Shown: positions 9,817-19,438, numbered from the stretch's first letter. The stretch is DNA of 64,000 nt from Rhodococcus sp. PAMC28707 (GCF_004795915.1 NZ_CP039253.1:4243501-4307500); one strand, 5' to 3'. Notes: generated by a model from the sequence alone, not told the origin. A program made the numbers and translations.

Positions 9817-10791
9817 TCAGCCAGTGGTGACGAAGCCTTCGGAGACGAGCCAGTCGCGTGCGACGTCGGCGGGCTCCCTGCCCTCGACGTCCACCTGTCG
9901 GTTCAATTCGGTCATGACCTTGTCGTCCAGTTTCGCGGTGATCGGTGCCATGACTTCCTGCACCTCGGGATGGGCGTCGGCGAAGTCCTTCCTCATGATC
10001 AGTGATGGGTTGTACTTCGGAAAGAAGGCTCGATCATCTTCGAGTAGAACGAGATCGAGCGCGAGGATTCGTCCGTCGGTAGTGAACACCTCACCGAACT
10101 TGCACTGAGTTCCGTCGGCGGTGGCCTGATAGATAATGCCGGTCTGCAGTATCTGCCGAGGCGCAAGATTCGGATCGAAATCGTACTTGGCTGCCATGCC
10201 GGGGTAGCCGTCCTGACGAACGTTGAACTCGGTTTCGACGCAGGTTGTGGCTGCCGACGGGTTGGTTCGAACGAGGTTGGCGTAGTCCGACAGCGTCTTG
10301 ACACCCGTTTCTTCGGCCGTCTGCTTGTTCATGGCGAGTGCGTAGGTGTTGTTCATCGGGGCGGGAGGTTCCCACACCATGTCGTTTGCTGCGAGGTCGG
10401 CGTCGCGCACCGCTTCGTACTGCTCGGTCGAGTCCGGTAGCGGTGTCTCGTTGCCGAGATAGTTGATCCACCCGGTGCCGGTGTACTCGTACGTCAGGTC
10501 GATCTGCCCGTTCAGTTGGGCGTCACGTGTGCTGTTGGAGCCCTGAATGTTGGTTAGATCCCGGACCTCGGCACCGGCGGCGGCCATTGCGAACTCGATT
10601 ATGTATCCAAGCGTGATTTGTTCGGTGAAGTCCTTGGAGCCGACGGTCATCTTGACGCCTTCGAGTTCGGGAACCGGCTGGATGCTCGCCGGCCCGACCG
10701 AAAGCGGAACCGCGCCCCCGGATTCGAGCCCGCAGCCGGCTAGAAGTGCTCCCGCCATGACGAGAGCGAATACTGTGGTCGTCTTCTTCAT
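9817..10791 (-). CDS. Osmoprotectant-type ABC transporter substrate-binding lipoprotein
   Basis: The 324-residue extracytoplasmic receptor of an OpuC/ProX-like importer for glycine betaine, choline or a related quaternary amine. The start at ATG 10791 gives a signal peptide with lipobox LLAGC; the longer frame to 10959 has no signal and would run through the permease gene. The mature part has the family opening KMTVGSKDFTEQITLGYI and later EYTGTGWINYL. It is the last gene of a four-gene operon: ATG 10791 overlaps the TGA of the upstream permease by 4 bases (ATGA), which points to coupled translation. The true substrate cannot be read from the sequence. Confidence 0.88.
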   Translation of the reverse strand: MKKTTTVFALVMAGALLAGCGLESGGAVPLSVGPASIQPVPELEGVKMTVGSKDFTEQITLGYIIEFAMAAAGAEVRDLTNIQGSNSTRDAQLNGQIDLTYEYTGTGWINYLGNETPLPDSTEQYEAVRDADLAANDMVWEPPAPMNNTYALAMNKQTAEETGVKTLSDYANLVRTNPSAATTCVETEFNVRQDGYPGMAAKYDFDPNLAPRQILQTGIIYQATADGTQCKFGEVFTTDGRILALDLVLLEDDRAFFPKYNPSLIMRKDFADAHPEVQEVMAPITAKLDDKVMTELNRQVDVEGREPADVARDWLVSEGFVTTG

Positions 10792-11600
10792 CGTAATCCT
10801 TTGGGGCCCAGGAACTGCTCGGCCAGCGCGCCGAGCCAATCGACGAACAGTGCCAGGGACACAGCAAGTACGGCACCGGTCACCAGGGTGACGTTGTCGC
10901 GCAACTTGTATCCGGTGTCTATGAGAATGCCGAGCCCACCTGCACTCACGAGGAAACACAGCGTCGCCGTTCCGACCGCGAGGACCAGGGATGTGCGTAG
11001 GCCGGCAAGAATGTACGGCACTGCCATCGGGAACTCGAGCCTTCGGAGCACTGTCAACGAGGACATCCCTTGACCGCGGCCGGCATCGATGAGTGTTTTG
11101 TCGACCTCCTGGTATCCCAGAATCGTATTGCGCAACACCGGAAGCAACGAGTAGAAGGCGATGGGCAGTACGCCTATCCAGAAACCGGTCTGACGCGTCG
11201 CCAGGTAGAAGAGGACCAGCAAACCGACTGCAGGTGCAGCCGCGCCGATGTTGGCGATGCCCACGAAAAATGGTGCGAGACGGGTGTATCCGGGTCGGGT
11301 GAGCAGAGTTCCCAGCGGGACGGCGATTATTACGACGATGATCACGACTGCCGCGGTGAGCAAGATGTGCTGCCAGGTGAGCGTGGCGAGGTTGCTGGCA
11401 GTAATGCTGCCCTGTTGAGTCGCGGTCAGATCACGACTGAAGGCCCAGACAAGTACGCCGACAACCAGAATCAGAACGATGGCGGGTTGCACCAGCAGGC
11501 GTAGGCGATCAGCGCGTTTGACAGCATTTCGCTCCGAGGCACCTTCGTCTGGTGCCGCGTCCATTTCGGCCGCTAGGAGACTGTCCACGGATGCGGTCAT
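10788..11600 (-). CDS. Osmoprotectant-type ABC transporter permease (second)
   Basis: A 270-residue inner-membrane permease of the betaine/choline (OpuCB/ProW-like) family. After a charged N-terminal tail and a lone hydrophobic segment (about 35-50) come five to six membrane helices with the EAA-type coupling loop around LEFPMAVPYILAGLRTS, where the ATPase docks. GTLLTRPGY and NTILGYQEVD are also typical of the family. It overlaps the ATPase gene upstream and the receptor gene downstream, each by 4 bases. Together with the permease at 12811-13458 it would form a heterodimeric channel. Confidence 0.88.
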   Translation of the reverse strand: MTASVDSLLAAEMDAAPDEGASERNAVKRADRLRLLVQPAIVLILVVGVLVWAFSRDLTATQQGSITASNLATLTWQHILLTAAVVIIVVIIAVPLGTLLTRPGYTRLAPFFVGIANIGAAAPAVGLLVLFYLATRQTGFWIGVLPIAFYSLLPVLRNTILGYQEVDKTLIDAGRGQGMSSLTVLRRLEFPMAVPYILAGLRTSLVLAVGTATLCFLVSAGGLGILIDTGYKLRDNVTLVTGAVLAVSLALFVDWLGALAEQFLGPKGLR

Positions 11601-12814
11601 GCGGGCAACTCCCCACTGACTCCATCGGCATCGGCATCGGCATCATCGTCGTCGTGATCGTGCTCGTGGGCTTCGCGCATCTGCTGCAGATGGCCGACGA
11701 GAACATCGATCGAAATCAACCCGACGTACTCACCGCGAAGACCGGTGACGACCGTCGATGCGGTGCTCTCGGCGAGAAGCGCTTCCAACCCATCCTGAAG
11801 CGTGGACTGAATGGACACCAGTTCGCCGACCGGCACACCGATTCCCCGCAGTGAAGACGCGTGTGCCAGATGAGCGGGACCAACCCAGCGAAGCGGCCTG
11901 TTGCGTTCGTCCAATATCAGTCCCCACGGCCACTTGCGGGTCGCGACCTTCGCGCGGATCCCGTCAACGGGATCACTTTCTTTGGCGGTCGGACACTGAA
12001 TCAGGCGAACGTCACGAATACGAGTGAGCGTCAGCTGTTTCAGGGACGCATCCGCGCCCACGAATCCAGCCACCATGTCGCTGGCAGGATTCGCGAGGAT
12101 CGCCTCCGGGGTGTCGTATTGCTCGATGGTCGAGCGATCACCCAGGACGGCGATGCGGTCTCCGAGCTTGACTGCCTCGTTGAAGTCGTGCGTGACGAAG
12201 ACGATCGTCTTGCCGAGTTCGGATTGCAGCCGCATCAACTCGTCCTGCAACAGGCCTCGGGTGATCGGGTCCACCGCGCCGAAGGGCTCGTCCATCAACA
12301 GCACAGGCGGATCCGCAGCGAGCGCTCGCGCCACACCGACGCGTTGTTGCTGACCGCCGGACAGCTGACGCGGATAGCGGTCTCGATAGGTATCCGGATC
12401 CAGCCCCACGAGGTCGAGCATCTCGTCAGTCCGGGCCGCGATCCGCTTCTTGTCCCACCCGATCAGTCCAGGCACTGTCCCGACGTTCTTTGCGATCGTC
12501 AGGTGCGGAAACAGCCCGGCCTGCTGAATCGAGTACCCGATTCCCCGTCGCAACTCGTCCGGGTCGATCGACAAAGCGTCTTTGCCGTCGATGGTGATTT
12601 TTCCCGAGGAAGGCTCGATGAGTCGGTTGATCATGCGCATCGTGGTGGTCTTGCCGCAGCCGGAAGGCCCGACGAAGACAACGATCTCGCCTGCAGGAAC
12701 GGTCAACGACACGTTCTCCACCGCTGCGGCCTTCTGGCCGGGATAGCGCTTGCTGACGGACTCGAGCACGATCTCGACGCCCGAGACGTTCTGATTGTTA
12801 GCTGTTGGGGTCAC
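11597..12814 (-). CDS. Osmoprotectant-type ABC transporter ATPase with CBS domains
   Basis: The 405-residue ATPase of the importer (OpuCA/ProV type). Walker A GPSGCGKTT, signature LSGGQQQR, Walker B VLLMDEPFGA and switch His in FVTHDF are intact in the first 230 residues. The last ~130 residues are a CBS-pair region, the part that senses ionic strength in OpuA and binds c-di-AMP in Firmicute OpuCA. An unusual tail rich in His and Asp (HEHDHDDDDADADADG) closes the protein and is coded by a short GATGCC repeat. GTG start 12814 overlaps the upstream permease stop (GTGA), and its stop overlaps the next permease start (ATGA). Confidence 0.9.
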   Translation of the reverse strand: MTPTANNQNVSGVEIVLESVSKRYPGQKAAAVENVSLTVPAGEIVVFVGPSGCGKTTTMRMINRLIEPSSGKITIDGKDALSIDPDELRRGIGYSIQQAGLFPHLTIAKNVGTVPGLIGWDKKRIAARTDEMLDLVGLDPDTYRDRYPRQLSGGQQQRVGVARALAADPPVLLMDEPFGAVDPITRGLLQDELMRLQSELGKTIVFVTHDFNEAVKLGDRIAVLGDRSTIEQYDTPEAILANPASDMVAGFVGADASLKQLTLTRIRDVRLIQCPTAKESDPVDGIRAKVATRKWPWGLILDERNRPLRWVGPAHLAHASSLRGIGVPVGELVSIQSTLQDGLEALLAESTASTVVTGLRGEYVGLISIDVLVGHLQQMREAHEHDHDDDDADADADGVSGELPA

Positions 12815-13458
12815 GCGATGCCCTTCGAGGTTGTAAGACGGCCGACGAGAACGAGGATGCCGTCGACAATCAAGGCGAGAATGACGATCAGAACGGTGCC
12901 GACCAGTGCTTGAGGAACAGCCGTGGGGCTACCGACGCGAGACAGGCCCGAAAAGATGAGGTTGCCGAGTCCGGGTCCCTTCGCGTACGCCGCAATGGCG
13001 AGGATGCCGAAAATCATCTGCGTACTGACCCGCATGCCTGCCAAGATGGACGGCCATGCCAACGGCATCTCGATCCGGGCGAGAATACGGGCACGATTCA
13101 AACCGACTCCGCGAGCAGCATCGGTCACTGCGGGGTCGACCGCTGCGAGGCCGATGATCGTATTTCTGACGATGGGCAAGAGCGCGTACAGAACCAGTGC
13201 AGTAATGGTCGGGGCCACCCCCAACCCGAGGATCGGAATCAGCAACCCGAGCAGGGCGAAGGAGGGGATGGTAAGAATCGTGCTTGCCAGGGCCGTCGCG
13301 ATCGCGGATCCCGCGGGGGAGCGGTAGACAGCAATTCCCACGATGACCGCGATGATCGTGGCGATGATGATCGACTGGATGACGGCAGAGACGTGAAGAT
13401 ATGAATCTGTCAACAGCTGTTGTCGTCGTCCGGAGACGAAATTCCAGAGCGCGTCCAT
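12811..13458 (-). CDS. Osmoprotectant-type ABC transporter permease (first gene of operon)
   Basis: A 215-residue membrane permease of the OpuC family with about five helices and the coupling loop around IEMPLAWPSILAGMRVS. I chose ATG 13458 because a GGTGGG ribosome-binding sequence lies about 9 bases upstream; a TTG at 13476 would add six residues. It is the first gene of the permease-ATPase-permease-receptor operon, so the promoter should lie between 13459 and the glnA1 terminator at 13606. Similar in size to the second permease but clearly divergent from it, as expected for OpuCB/OpuCD pairs. Confidence 0.87.
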   Translation of the reverse strand: MDALWNFVSGRRQQLLTDSYLHVSAVIQSIIIATIIAVIVGIAVYRSPAGSAIATALASTILTIPSFALLGLLIPILGLGVAPTITALVLYALLPIVRNTIIGLAAVDPAVTDAARGVGLNRARILARIEMPLAWPSILAGMRVSTQMIFGILAIAAYAKGPGLGNLIFSGLSRVGSPTAVPQALVGTVLIVILALIVDGILVLVGRLTTSKGIA

Positions 13459-13605
13459 TGAAGGTAAACCCACCAACTTTCCGAATACACGGTTTCTTTG
13501 GAGAATCCGGCCAGTCTCTTAGTTCGAGAATGGCTGATGTCCCTCGGATTCAAACCTGTTTTCGATATCTCGTTACCGTGCGTACATACAACTCTGCCCA
13601 CGAAC

Positions 13606-13646
13606 AGAGCCACCCGCCCTGCTCTATGGCAAGGGCGGGTGGCTCT
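13606..13646 (-). terminator. Hairpin terminator after glnA1
   Basis: Perfect 15-base arms (AGAGCCACCCGCCCT at 13606-13620 and its complement at 13632-13646) around an 11-base loop. It lies about 50 bases after the glnA1 stop and before the transporter operon, both on the minus strand. There is no long U-run, as is common in actinobacteria. Confidence 0.8.
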
Positions 13647-13661
13647 GGTGAAGCGAAAGCT

Positions 13662-13678
13662 ACGTGTGGATCACACGT
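13662..13678. repeat. Short palindrome between glnA1 stop and its terminator
   Basis: ACGTGTG and CACACGT flank GAT, and GGATCACACGT recurs 12 bases on, spanning the glnA1 stop codon. It may be a protein-binding site or a minor hairpin; I cannot tell which. Confidence 0.4.
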
Positions 13679-13694
13679 GAACGCAGAGTGCGGA

Positions 13695-15131
13695 TCACAC
13701 GTCGTAGTACAAGTTGAACTCGTACGGGTGCGGCCGCAGGTTGATCGGAGCGATCTCCTGCTCACGCTTGAGTGAAATCCAGGTCTCGATCAGGTCCGTG
13801 GTGAAGACGCCGCCCTCGGTCAGGTACTCGTGATCGGCCTCGAGGCGGTCGATGACAGTTTCCAGCGACGTCGGTGCCTGAGGAATGTTCTTGGCTTCCT
13901 CGGGCGGCAGCTCGTAAAGATCCTTGTCGACCGGAGCCAGCGGCTCGATCTTGTTCTTGATCCCGTCCAGGCCGGCCATCATCTGGGCGGCAAAGTTGAG
14001 GTACGGGTTGCCCGAGGAGTCCGGTGCGCGGAACTCGGCGCGCTTGGCCTTCGGGTTGTTTCCCGTGATCGGGATTCGGACTGCGGCCGAACGGTTCCGC
14101 TGGCTGTACACGAGGTTGATGGGGGCTTCGTAGCCCGGCACCAGACGGTGGTACGAGTTGACGGTCGGGTTGGTGAACGCCAACAGCGACGGTGCGTGAT
14201 GGAGAATGCCGCCGATGTAGTGGCGAGCCAGATCCGACAGTCCGGCATATCCGGCCTCGTCGTGGAAGAGGGGCTTGCCGTCCTTCCACAGCGACTGGTG
14301 CACGTGCATGCCCGAGCCGTTGTCGCCGAACAAAGGCTTCGGCATGAAGGTGGCCGACTTGCCGTTCTTCCACGCGGTGTTCTTCACGATGTACTTGAAC
14401 AGCTGCAGGTCGTCCGCAGCAGCGAGCAGCGTGTTGAACTTGTAGTTGATCTCCTGCTGGCCGCCGGTGCCGACCTCCGAATGTCCGCGCTCGAGTTCGA
14501 AGCCTGCATTGGTGAGGTTCGTGGAGATTTCGTCGCGAAGATCCACGAAGTGGTCGTACGGAGCCACGGGGAAGTACCCGCCCTTGGCGCGGACCTTGTA
14601 ACCGAGGTTGGGGCTGCCGTCGGCGTTCGTCTTCTTACCGGTGTTCCACGAGCCCGCAATGGAATCGAGTTCGTAGAAGGCGCCATTGATGCTCGAGTCG
14701 TAATTGACCGAGTCGAAGATGTAGAACTCGGCCTCGGCGCCGAAGAACGCGGTATCCGCGATACCGGTGGAGAGCAAGTACTCCTCGGCCTTACGAGCGA
14801 CATTGCGCGGGTCACGGCTGTAGGACTCGCGGGTGAACGGATCGTGAACGAAGAAGTTCATATTCAACGTCTTCGCGGCCCGGAAGGGGTCGACCTGCGC
14901 CGTCGAGACGTCGGGCAGGAGCATCATGTCGGATTCGTGAATCGACTGGAAGCCACGTACGGACGAACCGTCGAACGCGAGGCCGTCTTCGAAGACATCC
15001 TGCGTGAAGGCAGAAGCCGGGATCGAGAAGTGCTGCTGAATACCTGGCAGATCCGTGAAACGGATATCGACGTATTCAATACTTTCGTCGGCGATGAATT
15101 TGATGACCTCTTCGGCCGTGCTGAACGCCAC
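13695..15131 (-). CDS. glnA: Glutamine synthetase, GlnA1 (type I, adenylylated)
   Basis: The main glutamine synthetase, 478 residues, the same length as M. tuberculosis GlnA1. All type I motifs are present: [80 protein letters not shown] and [13 protein letters not shown]. Tyr406 in DLYELPPEE is the expected site of AMP addition by GlnE, coded nearby. A GlnR-like operator lies 70-96 bases upstream of the start, and a strong hairpin terminator follows. The gene is single-cistronic, reads towards the transporter operon, and is divergent from the RDD protein gene. Confidence 0.97.
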   Translation of the reverse strand: MAFSTAEEVIKFIADESIEYVDIRFTDLPGIQQHFSIPASAFTQDVFEDGLAFDGSSVRGFQSIHESDMMLLPDVSTAQVDPFRAAKTLNMNFFVHDPFTRESYSRDPRNVARKAEEYLLSTGIADTAFFGAEAEFYIFDSVNYDSSINGAFYELDSIAGSWNTGKKTNADGSPNLGYKVRAKGGYFPVAPYDHFVDLRDEISTNLTNAGFELERGHSEVGTGGQQEINYKFNTLLAAADDLQLFKYIVKNTAWKNGKSATFMPKPLFGDNGSGMHVHQSLWKDGKPLFHDEAGYAGLSDLARHYIGGILHHAPSLLAFTNPTVNSYHRLVPGYEAPINLVYSQRNRSAAVRIPITGNNPKAKRAEFRAPDSSGNPYLNFAAQMMAGLDGIKNKIEPLAPVDKDLYELPPEEAKNIPQAPTSLETVIDRLEADHEYLTEGGVFTTDLIETWISLKREQEIAPINLRPHPYEFNLYYDV

Positions 15132-15201
15132 GCTGTTGCTCCTTTGTTGAGTCCGTCGACCAAACGTTATGGACCTGGTGTTGCCCGCCGGTCAAGCTTG
15201 T

Positions 15202-15227
15202 GTTTCGCCCGTGTTACACGTGGTTTC
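15202..15227 (-). promoter_or_regulatory. Putative GlnR operator of glnA1
   Basis: Read on the minus strand: GAAAC, 5 bases, GTAAC, 6 bases, GAAAC. The GTAAC-n6-GAAAC part fits the actinobacterial GlnR box exactly and sits in the glnA1 upstream region, the classic place for nitrogen control of this gene. Found by eye; no binding evidence. Confidence 0.55.
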
Positions 15228-15355
15228 ATCAGTGCGTGTACTCGAGTGAGCCACGACACTCTCCAGGCGGGCAGAAGAAAAAAGAATCGTACTCACCGCA
15301 CACACTACGGTGACGGCCGATCTGCGTGTTCACCTCGACGCCTATCCTGGTGTCC

Positions 15356-15826
15356 ATGGCGCGAATGACAGGTTCTTGGTTGTCCGGACCCTCGGCTGCT
15401 CGATCCGAGGACGAAACCGAGCAGAAGTTTCCAGGAGAGCGACTCGGACTCCCAGCGGAAGGCCCGGGCGCGATAGCAGGGCTCGGCCGTCGTTCCGGCG
15501 CTCTGTTGCTCGACTGGTTGATGTCGATGGGAGTCTCGGCACTGATCGTCGGCGCGACCGGGGCTGCGGTTCAGGTCTCCAGCTTGACCTTGCTGGTCTG
15601 GTTCGTTATCGGGGTCGGCTCGGTGAGTGTCTTTTCGTTCACGCCAGGCCAACTGGTAGCCGGAATTCAGGTGGCGCGTGTGGATGCGCAGGCCCGCGTC
15701 GGATTTGTGCGAGCACTGGTGCGAACGTTTTTCATCATCTTTGTCGTCCCGGCCGTGATCTCGGACCATGATGGTCGCGGTATGCACGACCGGGCGACGG
15801 GCACCGCGATGGTGCGGGTTCGTTAG
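15356..15826 (+). CDS. RDD family membrane protein
   Basis: A 156-residue membrane protein. After a polar N-terminal ~45 residues comes the RDD signature (RRSGALLLDWLMS, with the conserved Arg and Asp), then two to three membrane helices and the loop FTPGQLVAGIQVARVD typical of the family. The function of RDD proteins is largely unknown; some have been linked to ion exchange and salt tolerance. ATG 15356 is preferred to the upstream GTG at 15326. The syntenic mycobacterial gene is Rv2219A. It is convergent with the DUF4191 gene, with 3 bases between the stops. Confidence 0.85.
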   Translation: MARMTGSWLSGPSAARSEDETEQKFPGERLGLPAEGPGAIAGLGRRSGALLLDWLMSMGVSALIVGATGAAVQVSSLTLLVWFVIGVGSVSVFSFTPGQLVAGIQVARVDAQARVGFVRALVRTFFIIFVVPAVISDHDGRGMHDRATGTAMVRVR

Positions 15827-15829
15827 CGA

Positions 15830-16585
15830 TCAGCGACGTTTGATCGTCCGCTGAACGCCCTTCATCTTGGCGCCACCGGGGAGCGGTCCCTTCGGCATAG
15901 CGGGACCACTCTTGGTGCCGAGTGCCGAGAGCCTGGACTCGATGGTGTCCATGCGCTTGCTGTCGATGTTCTTGGGCAGCTTCGTCAGATACTTCTGGAG
16001 ACCGGAGAGCGGAACCTGGTTTTCCCCGTTGCCGACGACGATGTCGTAGATCGGGGTATCGCCGACGATCCGCGCAGTCTTCTTCTTCTCTTGGGCGAGA
16101 AGTGATTTCACACGCTGTGGCGCGCCTTCCGCGACGAGAATGATCCCGGGTTTGCCGATGACGCGGTGCACCGCGTCGAGCTGAGTCGTTCCGGCAATCG
16201 CGTTGGTCACGCGCCAGGATCCCTGCAGGTTGTCCAGAGCCCACGCAGCTGCGCCCGCCTGCCCGTCGGCCTTGGTGTACACCGACTTCTGGACCCGACG
16301 GCCGAAGATGATGAAGGCCACGAGGACTCCGACAAGTAGTCCGATGGGCAGAAGGAACCACTGCAGACCGAAGAACAAGCCGATGAGGAACAGCACGAGA
16401 CCGATACCGACGATGGCACCGATCATCAGCGGCAGAAGAAGCTTGTCTTCCTTGCGCTGCATGTTGAACGCCTGCCACAACTGGCCGCGACGCTCTTTCG
16501 ATGCTTGCTTACGGGCAGCTTTCGCCGCCGCCTTTGCTTCTTTGCTGGGCTTACCTGCTTTGCCCGCTTTACTGCCGTTCGCCAT
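15830..16585 (-). CDS. DUF4191 family membrane protein
   Basis: A 251-residue protein matching the actinobacterial DUF4191 family (Rv2219 in M. tuberculosis). It has a very Lys/Ala-rich N-terminus (about 1-36), two close membrane helices near residues 53-95, and a soluble C-terminal domain ending in a basic tail (TIKRR). It is the last gene after lipB-lipA on the minus strand; the 57-base gap to lipA suggests cotranscription. The biochemical function is not known. Confidence 0.85.
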   Translation of the reverse strand: MANGSKAGKAGKPSKEAKAAAKAARKQASKERRGQLWQAFNMQRKEDKLLLPLMIGAIVGIGLVLFLIGLFFGLQWFLLPIGLLVGVLVAFIIFGRRVQKSVYTKADGQAGAAAWALDNLQGSWRVTNAIAGTTQLDAVHRVIGKPGIILVAEGAPQRVKSLLAQEKKKTARIVGDTPIYDIVVGNGENQVPLSGLQKYLTKLPKNIDSKRMDTIESRLSALGTKSGPAMPKGPLPGGAKMKGVQRTIKRR

Positions 16586-16642
16586 GCTTCACAGGATACG
16601 TGTCGTCAGTGAAGTCACGTGCATCGCTAGCCGGTTCGATGC

Positions 16643-17734
16643 CTACCGCGCAGCGAGACGAGCAATCAACGAACTTGCCTCCTGAGAAGCTTCGCCGCCG
16701 TCCACCAAGTGACTCATGCTCTCGGGGAGTGCGCGACCGTGATGCTGCATCGCTTGCGCGTACAGCCGCCCTGCCCGGTACGAAGAGCGGACCAACGGCC
16801 CCGCCAGAACCCCGGCGAAGCCGACCTCGGTGGCGTAATCGGAATGCTCGACGAACTCTTCGGGCTTGACCCACCGCTCCACGGGGTGGTGGCGCGGCGA
16901 CGGGCGCAGGTACTGGGTAATGGTGAGAATGTCGCAGCCTGCCTCGTGCAGGTCGCGAATAGCCTCCTGTACCTCTTCCGGCGTCTCGCCCATACCGAGG
17001 ATCAAGTTGGACTTGGTTACCAGGCCGTCGTCTCGAGCTGCAGTGATGACGTCCATGGACCGCTGGTAGCGGAAAGCTGGGCGGATTCGCTTGAAGATAC
17101 GTGGAACCGTTTCGACATTGTGCGCAAGAACTTCCGGTCGCGAAGAGAAGACCTCGGCCAACTGATCGGGCTTGGCATTGAAGTCGGGAATCAACAATTC
17201 GACGCCGGTGTTGGGGTTCAACTTCTTGATGTAGCGGACGGTTTCGGCGTACAGCCAAGCACCGCCGTCTTCGAGGTCGTCGCGCGCCACTCCGGTGATC
17301 GTCGAGTAGCGCAGGCCCATGGCCTGAACGCTTTCGGCGACTCGACGGGGCTCGTCGCGGTCGAGATCTTCGGGCTTGCCGGTATCGATCTGGCAGAAAT
17401 CGCAACGGCGAGTGCACTGTTCACCGCCGATGAGGAACGTCGCCTCACGGTCTTCCCAGCACTCGTAGATGTTGGGGCAGCCGGCCTCTTCACAGACGGT
17501 GTGCAGACCCTCGCGCTTGACCAAACTCTTGAGTTCGGTGTATTCCGGGCCCATCTTGGCCTTGGTCTTGATCCAGTTGGGCTTGCGTTCGATCGGTGTC
17601 TCCGCGTTTCGGATTTCGAGGCGAAGCAATTTGCGTCCGGGTGGGGCGAGTGGAGTGCTGGAGGTGAGCGAAGTGTCGGGGGATGACCCGAGGGACCGCG
17701 CAGAGTTCGAGGGTGTTTCTGAAGCCACAGTCAC
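16643..17734 (-). CDS. lipA: Lipoyl synthase
   Basis: A radical-SAM enzyme that inserts two sulfurs into octanoyl groups bound to lipoyl domains. The 363-residue product has both iron-sulfur sites: [12 protein letters not shown] for the auxiliary cluster and CTRRCDFC for the SAM cluster, with the C-terminal RSSYRAG motif that ligates the auxiliary cluster through serine. The start is GTG 17734. It follows lipB by 10 bases, and the likely acceptor protein, the two-lipoyl E2 enzyme, is encoded 2 kb upstream on the same strand. Confidence 0.97.
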   Translation of the reverse strand: MTVASETPSNSARSLGSSPDTSLTSSTPLAPPGRKLLRLEIRNAETPIERKPNWIKTKAKMGPEYTELKSLVKREGLHTVCEEAGCPNIYECWEDREATFLIGGEQCTRRCDFCQIDTGKPEDLDRDEPRRVAESVQAMGLRYSTITGVARDDLEDGGAWLYAETVRYIKKLNPNTGVELLIPDFNAKPDQLAEVFSSRPEVLAHNVETVPRIFKRIRPAFRYQRSMDVITAARDDGLVTKSNLILGMGETPEEVQEAIRDLHEAGCDILTITQYLRPSPRHHPVERWVKPEEFVEHSDYATEVGFAGVLAGPLVRSSYRAGRLYAQAMQHHGRALPESMSHLVDGGEASQEASSLIARLAAR

Positions 17735-17744
17735 ACGGTCGATG

Positions 17745-18536
17745 CTACGCGCCGAACTTCGTAGTGGTGAAGTGCGGGCTACTGGTGACCGGCTCCAGTA
17801 AGGGGCGTACGACGTCGTGTTCGGTCACCGGCAATCCGCCGTCCAGAGCAGCCAGGACGGCCAGGGTTACGGCGGGTTCGACCTCCTCGACAGTGACATC
17901 TCGTCCGAGTTCCGCGGACAATGAGGTCACACCCGCGTCGGCGATTCCACAGGGCACGATCGCGTCGAAGCCGGCCATGGACGCATTGCAGTTGAGTGAG
18001 AAACCGTGCAGAGTCACACCTCGCTGAACCCGTACGCCTATGGCTGCGATCTTCCGCTCCGGCAACCACGGCCCGTCATTCGAGTCGTCGGCGACACTGT
18101 GTCCCGCGGCCAACCACACACCGGAGCGGCCGTCGATTCGGCCACAATTGATACCCATCTCGGTGCATACGGAAATCAGTGCTTCTTCGATTCGGCGGAC
18201 ATACTTCACGACGTCGATGGGCTGTGCGAGGCGAATGATCGGGTATCCGACGAGCTGTCCCGGACCGTGCCAGGTGATCTTGCCGCCGCGATCGACCTCG
18301 ATGACAGGCGCGCCGTCGCGCGGACGGTCCTCGGGCGCCGTACGCCTGCCGGCAGTGAATACAGGCGGATGCTCGAGCACAAGTAGCGTGTCGAGCCCCC
18401 GCCCCTCGGCACGCATGTCGGCGAGTTCGCGCTGACGTGCCCACGCCTCCAGGTAGTCGATGCGACCGAGTCTTCGGACGTCGACCGGATCCGAACTCTC
18501 CCGTGCGGAGATTCCCGCGTTTGTCATGCCAGGCAC
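17745..18536 (-). CDS. lipB: Octanoyl-[ACP]:protein N-octanoyltransferase
   Basis: Transfers octanoate from acyl carrier protein to lipoyl-domain lysines, the step before LipA. The 263-residue product carries [17 protein letters not shown], the lysine segment [11 protein letters not shown] and the acyl-thioester cysteine in IVPCGIAD, as in M. tuberculosis LipB, which forms a Cys/Lys dyad. Start is GTG 18536, or ATG 18527 three codons later. It follows the epimerase-like gene by 11 bases and precedes lipA by 10, so the four minus-strand genes 19438-15830 look like one operon. Confidence 0.96.
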   Translation of the reverse strand: MPGMTNAGISARESSDPVDVRRLGRIDYLEAWARQRELADMRAEGRGLDTLLVLEHPPVFTAGRRTAPEDRPRDGAPVIEVDRGGKITWHGPGQLVGYPIIRLAQPIDVVKYVRRIEEALISVCTEMGINCGRIDGRSGVWLAAGHSVADDSNDGPWLPERKIAAIGVRVQRGVTLHGFSLNCNASMAGFDAIVPCGIADAGVTSLSAELGRDVTVEEVEPAVTLAVLAALDGGLPVTEHDVVRPLLEPVTSSPHFTTTKFGA

Positions 18537-18547
18537 GCTACGCCGAG

Positions 18548-19438
18548 TCAGCGACCGACAGCTACTCGCAGTGCCTCGCCGATCGTGTTGTGCGCAAAAA
18601 CGAATCCGGTGTCTTCCAACACCTTCGGGATAGCTCGAGGTCCGGTCAGAATTGCTTCCTGGGCAAATTCGCCGATGACCGCTTTCAACGCGAATCCCGG
18701 TACAGCCCAGGGCGCAGGCCTATGCAGTGCGCGGGCCATGGCGCTGTTGAACTGAGCGTTGGTGACGGGCGCAGGACCGACCATGTTGACCGGACCCGAT
18801 ACCGACTCGTTCTCGATGCCATGGATTGTCGCCGCGATCTCGTCCTCGAGTGAGATCCAGGGAAAGTACTGTCGGCCGTTGCCGAGGCGTCCACCGAGTG
18901 CCATCAAGTAGAGAGGTCTCAGCTTGTCCAGCATTCCGCCGCGTTGCGACAAGACGACGCCACTGCGCAACATGATGGTGCGGACTCCGCCGACCGTAGC
19001 GGCCGAAGTCGCGTTCTCCCAGTCTCGACACACTTCTGCGAGAAACCCCTCGCCGACGGGTGCCGTTTCGTCGACCACCCGGTCGCCGGTATCGCCGTAG
19101 AAGTTGATCCCGCTCGCATTGACCAGTGTCGGAACCTGAAACTTTGCGCAGTTCTCCGCCAGCACCTCGGTGGGAGCTATCCGGCTGTCGCGCACCTTCT
19201 GCTTGTAGGCGCCCGACCATCGCTTGTCTCCGATGCCTACCCCACAAAGATTGACCACAGCGTCTGCACCACGCAAGGCGCGTTCGTTCAACGAGCCCTG
19301 CGGCGGGTCCCACTCGAACTCGTCCGGACCGGCAGGTGCTCGACGAACCAACCTGGCAACCTCGTGCCCCTTGCCTCGCAACGAGGCGACCAGCGCGGTA
19401 CCGATCAATCCGGAAGAACCAGCAATGACTACACGCAT
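18548..19438 (-). CDS. TIGR01777-type NAD-dependent epimerase-like protein (Rv2216 family)
   Basis: A 296-residue Rossmann-fold protein of the extended SDR family. The dinucleotide-binding motif GSSGLIG is at residues 8-14, [13 protein letters not shown] is near 60-72, and the C-terminal DUF1731-like part contains the region around [18 protein letters not shown]. Function is unproved in any actinobacterium; its fixed place with lipB/lipA suggests a cofactor or envelope link, but that is inference. It is the first gene of the lipB-lipA operon, and the dlaT/sucB terminator lies just upstream. Confidence 0.85.
   Translation of the reverse strand: MRVVIAGSSGLIGTALVASLRGKGHEVARLVRRAPAGPDEFEWDPPQGSLNERALRGADAVVNLCGVGIGDKRWSGAYKQKVRDSRIAPTEVLAENCAKFQVPTLVNASGINFYGDTGDRVVDETAPVGEGFLAEVCRDWENATSAATVGGVRTIMLRSGVVLSQRGGMLDKLRPLYLMALGGRLGNGRQYFPWISLEDEIAATIHGIENESVSGPVNMVGPAPVTNAQFNSAMARALHRPAPWAVPGFALKAVIGEFAQEAILTGPRAIPKVLEDTGFVFAHNTIGEALRVAVGR

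Noticed and set aside
12805-13404. 199-codon plus-strand frame rich in Asp, Arg and Gln
   Set aside because: Antisense of the first permease gene; composition is typical of a shadow of a membrane protein.
13830-15368. 512-codon plus-strand frame across glnA1
   Set aside because: It is the antisense shadow of glnA1, produced by high GC and codon bias; no family motif.
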